Shown here: piece after piece, positions 58,721 through 64,000 of the stretch
Layout of the letters: each line of letters opens with the position of its first letter
How positions within the stretch are numbered: the stretch's first letter is position 1
The notes under the pieces: model-generated
Databases searched by the model: none
What the model was told of the DNA's origin: nothing
Seen by the model: only the letters and a program-made list of their open reading frames with translations
NCBI RefSeq assembly: GCF_007655135.1
Contig: NC_045127.1
Coordinates: 14,641,001 to 14,705,000 of the forward strand
From: Punica granatum
Taxonomy: Eukaryota > Streptophyta > Magnoliopsida > Myrtales > Lythraceae
Length of the DNA stretch: 64,000 nt
Direction of reading: 5' to 3'
Position numbers and translations under genes: made by a program

Positions 58721-60358
58721 AAATCTAATTCTATCTCTCTACCTAATAAATATGTGACGTTCCCAGTATTTTTCTATTTCCAAAAATACCCCTACCCTTC
58801 AATTCTGTAGGGTTTGTTTGGCAAATGAGCATGGGTTCAACTCTGCTCTGTTTAACTAGCAAAAAAACAAAATTGGCCGCAACATGCATATGTACCCGTG
58901 GGTCCCAGATCTGCTGGTTAGTTTGACTAGTGCATATAATATATGTTTTTTTTTTGGCCCCTGTCGGTGTCAAGCTAGAGAGCCGTTGAAGCTGAGTAAA
59001 GACACTGCCGCTCCTCTTCATCCCCTCATCCTTCCTGCATCGATCCCTTCTTCCTTCTGAGCTTTGTGCGCATCGGCCGAAATCGAAGAAATTTCTTTGT
59101 TCTCCTCGGTCGGAAACTGTCCGTTTACTGATTTGATTTTACAAATTTCACCGATTATTACGGACTTATGAACGTTGTTCTCTGCAAACAGGTTGTTCGT
59201 CCGTGATCTTGCCCCTGTGCATCTTTGGTGCGAAAAACAGTGAAAAGCACGACCTTTGCAGGAGAGATTCGCGAAGGACGTCATCTTTGTCACCTGCTGC
59301 CAGAGATTCCCGACTTTTGTCGCTGTCGGGGGCCCCTCCGGTTCGCTGGTCTCCATCAGGGTTGGGGTTTAAAAGCCCAGGAAGTTGTTGTTTTGGAGAG
59401 GCATCGATAGTGAGGTAATTCTTCTGATCTCTATCTCGATTAATGATTTCTGATTGCAAGAGTTTATGGAATTCGACGGTGATAAAACTGTTATCGCCTT
59501 CGGTTTAATAGCCCCCATTGCCTTCTCCCTTTCCTTCTCTGCAGACTGTATACTTGCAGTTCTGATTACAAAATTGAAGCAGTGGATCATTTTATATATA
59601 TCAGAGGATTTAATTAACTTTCCTTGCGAAATATATGTCTAGATAAAAACCAATCTTAGGTTGTTATATGCAATATCAGTTGAACTTCTTTTTCCTCCTT
59701 CCCCTCGATTAATCCAATAGTTTTTCTATTCTCCTGTACACTTTACTAAAATGGTTCCATGCTAAGGCATAATTTGCTAAATTAATGCATTTACTGATAT
59801 ATAAGATTGTTGAGTTAATCGGAATAAACGTTCTAATTGATAGTAGAGCAAATTTTATTGCTGTCTGCTTAGCAAGACCTCCTTGGTCATCTGGTGCCCT
59901 TGCCCTGTTACCGTAATGTCGCCTACCTGTGTGGGGGTTCATAGATCTGTTCTGATTTCTGATTGAATGAGCCTTGTTTGTTGTCCTTTCCGGAATAGGC
60001 CAAAGTTATCAGCTTGTTCTTCCTGATCTGTTAACAGAATGTTTCCATGTTGTTGTGGGTTTGTGGTTCGGACTATCTGGGCTTGTCTTCCTTGTATGGT
60101 CAGTTAATTTCACTGCTTCTAATGTGGTTGCGCTACTATGCGTTGATGCCATGCTGGTCTGGTTCACAATTTTTGTTTGTTTTCAAGGTTGCCATCTTAC
60201 TGTGCTTTCTGTCATAACTGGAAGATGCATGTTATTTGCATTTCAAGAAGGAAAAGACTGACTAAGTTTGGTGTTGCATACTGTTGTTTATCGCAACTGA
60301 TAGATCATTGTTAGGTGCATTGTTAGATAATTGTTATTCTGGACCAAGTGCATGCATT

Positions 60359-61364
60359 ATGGCTCCTAAAGGCGAAAATATCATCATCGACTAGAGTGAT
60401 GAAATGGAGTTCGCTTTCATAAACATAATGCTCGAGAAGCTGAGAAGAGCACACAGTACAACATGGAAGAAAACTACTTGGAAGGAGATTACAGCTGAGA
60501 TGGTAAATCTATTTCCAGAACAACAGCTGTGTTTGCAGAAGGTAAAGGACAAGCATCAGAGAATGAAGACCAATTTCACCCGATTCTTTGAAATAGTTAG
60601 GCATACAAGCGTTGGGTGGGATGCAGACACAAACACCATCACAGCCGACCAAGATGTTTGGGATATGTTTGCAAAGGTACATTCTCATAAATTGTTTGTT
60701 CGGCTTCTAAGGTTGTTTTGAATGAATTGTCACTGATCTTTTTTGAGTCATGTCGTACTTCATTGTATAGAAGAACAGGGCATACAAGGCATTTCGGAGC
60801 AAGGGCTGCAACCACTACGATTTGCAGAAGCAACTCTTTAGTTCTTCAGTGGCTACCGGTGCTCTGCGCATCTCCTCGACCGATCCACCTCCAACGTTAG
60901 AAGAAGAACGCCGATTAAATGAGGAATTCTTATCAAGGGGGAAGGGGAAGGGGAAACAACATGTCGACCTCGAAGAAGGCTCCGATGACAGTGACGACCT
61001 CGTCCATGTTCAGGTAGAGCCCATGATAACCGAGTCTCGACGTAGAGCGCCGAAAAGACGTCTAAGCAAGAGTTCACAAATGCAGGAATGCATGGACCTG
61101 TTTAGGGAGAGTTACACGAAGCCGCAGCCACAGAACACCCCACCGTCGGCAAAGAGAAGCAAGTCGGTAACGAGCCCTGAGAAACCTGAGAAGAATAGCA
61201 TCGAGGAAGCCCTTGAGGAGTTGGCAAAATTGAAATCGAGAATCCCTCACTCCCTGTATGTGAAAGTCGCCAACGCCCTCCTTGATCCGGGAGCACGGAG
61301 GCTTTTCATGTGGTTCAAGGAGGACGACCGACAAGAATGGATAATGCAGCTTCCTCATACTTGA
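60359..61364 (+). pseudogene. Harbinger ORF1: Myb/SANT-like DNA-binding protein, one stop near the start
   Basis: Exons 60359-60676 and 60771-61364, joined in phase 0 across a 94-bp intron (AAAG|GTACAT ... TTGTATAG|AAG). About 303 residues. The Myb/SANT-like domain fills the first 140 residues: MLEKLRRAHSTTWKKTTWKE, MVNLFPEQQLCLQKVKDKHQ and RHTSVGWDADTNTITADQDV, then YKAFRSKGCNHYDLQKQLF. The C-terminal half is charged (RGKGKGKQHVDLEEGSDDSD) and ends in a conserved helix and YVKVANALLDPG. In PIF/Harbinger elements this protein partners the transposase and helps it reach DNA. TAG at 60392-60394 (codon 12) interrupts MAPKGENIIID; the next ATG at 60404 keeps the whole domain, so function could survive. 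Confidence 0.85.
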
Positions 61365-61532
61365 AGAATCTGTGAACCCATTTTAATTTTTATTTGGCTA
61401 TCTGACTATGGTTTTTTTTAAATGACTGAACTCTTGTTTGTTTTGTGTGTTTTGTTTTGTTGATGATTTTCTGTTTGCAATTCAATGATTATGATTAATG
61501 TGTTTCACTGTTAACGAAGTGTTCGTGATCTT

Positions 61533-62937
61533 ATGTCCACACCGACAGGCGATCATTTGTCAAACAGCATGTCTCGTAATGCGTCGTCTTCGAGCTATGC
61601 CAATAACTCTAGTAACGACGATCCTGACAGTAGGCGATGGGCGTTCTTCTACTTGATGATGCAATATGATCAGCTCGATGATCCCGTTCCACGTAACAGG
61701 CCTTGTAGAAATTCAGCACTTCAAGGAAGACAGTACATTGTTGAACTACTAGGGAGTGATGTTTGGTGCTTCGAAAGTTTCAGAATGGAACCTTACGTGT
61801 TTAGAAATCTATGAGACACACTTCGATTGCGGTGTGGCATCACAGATACCAGTAGAGGTATCACAGTGGAAGAGCAAGTCGGTATGTTCTTGTTAGTTAT
61901 TTCACACAGTATGCGATTTTCAATGGTGGCAGAAAGGTTCCAACACTCGAAGGAGACGGTGTCACGATTTATCAAAAAAATTGCACGCGGAATACAACAA
62001 TTATCACAAGATTTTATAACACCACGGAACGTTTCTGTCCAGCCGGAAATTGAAAATGATGAAAGGTGGCGTTTCTTTAGGGTATGTTTTCTGCTAATTT
62101 CATACTATAGAAAACTGTTTTCGGCATACTATGTTCGGTACATATAATTATGCGTTTGTCATGCAGCATTGTATTGGAGCTATCGATGGAACCCATGTCG
62201 CTGCATGCGTGCCACAGGCGAACAGAGTACCTTATCGCGATCGAAATGCCGAGATATCTCAAAATGTATTGGCTGCTTGTTCACGCAACATGATGTTTAC
62301 ATACGTGATGACGAGTTGGGAGGGTTCCGCACACGATTCACGAATATTTTCCGAAGCTGCGTCAGTGGAAGGTTTTCCAGCACCGTGTGGTCGTGAGTAT
62401 TTGCTTATACATGCAACGGTTTTCTATGAAATTGCAACTCTAATTTAATTAACTCTAATTTTCCTTATATTCTTTGCAGAACAATATTATGTTGTTGATG
62501 CAGGATTTCCAAATATACTAGGATATTTGGCTTCGTACAAAGGGGAACGGTACCACCGGAGTGATTTTCCTCGGCAAAATCCGCCAACAACGGAAAAAGA
62601 GCTATTTAATCAGCGCCATGCGTCAGTGCGTAATGTAATCGAACGTTGCTTCGGTATTTTGAAAAAGAGATTCGCCATACTAACTTTAATGACGAACTTC
62701 ATACCGTATACACAAGGACAACTTGTCCTTGCATGTTTTGTTTTGCATAATTTTATTCGCCGTAATAATTACCATGACAGATTAATTCTAGAGTACGACG
62801 ATGCGTGGATGGATTACAATGAATTTCGCAATCCTCCACTACAAGAAGGAAATAGAGTGGATATAGATATGAGTAGCGCCGAAATGAACGCTGTATGCGA
62901 TCGTATCGCTAATCGGTTATGGTGTACAGAGAGATGA
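61533..62937 (+). pseudogene. Harbinger DDE transposase (HARBI1/ALP1-like), one in-frame stop
   Basis: Exons 61533-62081, 62167-62392 and 62480-62937, with GT..AG introns that keep the frame (R|HCIG; GGTC|AACAA). About 410 residues. An N-terminal HTH-like region has ITVEEQVGMFLLVISHSMRF and FQHSKETVSRFI. The catalytic DDE is visible: Asp in CIGAIDGTH (about 190), Asp in WEGSAHDSRIF (about 240), Glu in RNVIERCFGILKKRF (about 313). A TGA at 61812-61814 (codon 94, after YVFRNL) precedes DTLRLRCGI; the position is a Cys in many relatives, so one base change explains it. The enzyme cuts and pastes the element. Confidence 0.9.
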
Positions 62938-63389
62938 GTGTGATGACATGCACTTACATATTGTATTAGGAGTTGTCTTATTTATTGAATGAAAAATATG
63001 AATGTATGTAATAACTTTTGTACGTTTCTTTAACGTGCTTACTTTAATCTGTCAAATGTGCGAAAGTGTATACTTGACCTTGAAAAGTGACGACATTTTC
63101 ATGTAGCAAAATGCCAAGGAAAGCTGAAAAAGTAAAGGAAAAAATTTTGAACCTGAAAAAATGTTAAAGACAATTTTTGAATAAAAAAATCAACACCTTC
63201 GGATACATTCCAATTCTTAGAACTAAGAACAGGTTGGAGCTCAGCAAAAAAATTCAACCGCCCTCCATTGTTGACCGTCGTACATGTGCTGCAACGCCTG
63301 GGTCCCACATGAAGGAATTTTGCTGGCAATGTTGTCCTGTAGTAAACCAGGATTGAGAGTTGAGCAACATTTGGTTTTCAAACAGGCTC
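62938..63389 (+). other. 3' non-coding part of the Harbinger element
   Basis: Follows the transposase stop. It holds the probable 3'UTR and, from about 63280, the subterminal inverted repeat that matches 58810-58930. No other gene is seen. Confidence 0.6.
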
Positions 63390-63392
63390 GTA

Positions 63393-64000
63393 GTCTCTTC
63401 AAGAGACGCCACTGTTTCGTCGAAGCATAAAACAGGCCACTCCCGCCAAGTCCAACTGCTTCGACCACCTCGTTTCCCATGCAGCGGTCTCTTCAGCCCA
63501 TCCGATGTCGCCGCGCTTGCACGCACGACACTGGTTTCTTGAGGCATTCCACCAATTCGGTCTCCCGCCTCCCCCTCCTGCAGCCATCGCCCACTGCTGC
63601 ATTCCCAAGATTTGCCTTTTCGATCAGCCTCCACTCCAAGCTTGGCCCGTGGCAGCTTCCTAATTCCACAGTCCTTGGGCCCTCTCCCCCAAAGTGTCAT
63701 ATTTTCCCTATAAGCTTGTGCCTTTTTTGAGTTGCATCCATTCATCCACTGGGGTTGCTCAAACTATTTCTCATAGAATGGCCCCATGTTTGCTTGCTCG
63801 TCCTCTGTTCAGATGCTTTTTGTTCACTCTTTCGCAATTCAGTCCCAATTTACGCCTGCAAAGTGTTCTACGAATTGCATATGACAGTTTTCTTTGCTCC
63901 TACCCATGCCCCAAAGATGTTCGCATCCAGGTAACCATCCCCTACTGGCCTCTCATTTAAGATAGTTCCTTCCTATGCTTCAGGGTAGATTATGCGGTTT
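63393..64000 (+). other. Flank of the Harbinger element, possible start of an unrecognised gene
   Basis: Less AT-rich than its neighbours. A plus-strand frame around 63773-63930 (MAPCLLARPLFRCFLF ... YPCPKDVRIQ) ends at CATCCAG|GTAACC, a good donor, and could be a first or internal exon that continues outside the window. I do not recognise it; antisense frames overlap it. Confidence 0.2.

Larger units (their letters stand above)
58810..63389 (+). mobile_element. PIF/Harbinger DNA transposon with Myb-like ORF1 and DDE transposase
   Basis: A 4.6 kb unit with both proteins typical of the superfamily on the plus strand. Terminal and subterminal inverted similarity: left GGGTTTGTTTGGCAAATGAG, right (reverse complement) GAGCCTGTTTGAAAACCAAA. 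Further inward both arms share tttaacta/tttacta, caaaattgg-cgcaaca/gacaacattgcc and gtgggtcccag/gtgggacccag. The flanks are GTA at 58807-58809 and 63390-63392, a 3-bp duplication. A 1.5 kb leader (58.8-60.35 kb) precedes ORF1 and may contain untranslated exons. Each ORF has one in-frame stop, so the copy is probably not autonomous today. Confidence 0.8.

Overview
The window is plant nuclear DNA. It has introns with GT..AG borders, a CC-NB-ARC-LRR resistance gene, a chloroplast-type folate-biopterin transporter, and a dense layer of plant transposons (PIF/Harbinger, Mutator-like, hAT, CACTA, Ty3/gypsy, L1-type LINE) in very AT-rich intergenic sequence. A eudicot is likely; I cannot name the species from sequence alone.

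Layout. 1-1.1 kb: a short CACTA-like element. 2.9-8.4 kb (minus): an NLR gene in three exons, interrupted by a stop codon in the LRR part and carrying a 24-bp minisatellite inside the NB-ARC coding sequence. 8.5-18 kb: AT-rich intergenic DNA with diverged repeats, two Tourist-like MITEs (one with a matching empty-site copy elsewhere in the window), a long inverted repeat and Helitron-like ends. 18.2-19.7 kb: a foldback element and a hAT-like element. 20-26.8 kb (minus): a decayed Ty3/gypsy retrotransposon with at least three later DNA-transposon insertions, two of them nested. 26.8-37.6 kb: mostly unrecognised sequence, with a 160-bp tandem duplication and a Mutator-like element with a 0.9 kb unrelated interior (Pack-MULE-like).

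37.6-41.8 kb is the clearest gene island: a two-exon universal-stress-protein-like gene and a two-exon folate-biopterin transporter gene, both on the minus strand. The transporter appears to have a one-base frame problem in its predicted transit peptide. 43-44.2 kb and 57.5-58.7 kb hold two copies of one long-TIR element. 45.4-51.6 kb (minus) is a degenerate L1-type LINE with an RNase H domain. 53.6-54.7 kb is a 1.1 kb foldback with a perfect 10-bp target duplication, followed by degenerate telomere-like repeats and a second LINE stub.

58.8-63.4 kb (plus) is a nearly complete two-component PIF/Harbinger transposon: imperfect TIRs, a 3-bp target duplication, a Myb/SANT-like ORF1 and a DDE transposase, each with one in-frame stop. 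In this family the two proteins act together, the Myb-like protein assisting the DDE transposase in excision and insertion. The window's main themes are nested transposition and damage to otherwise recognisable genes; I saw no sign of a wholly new pathway.
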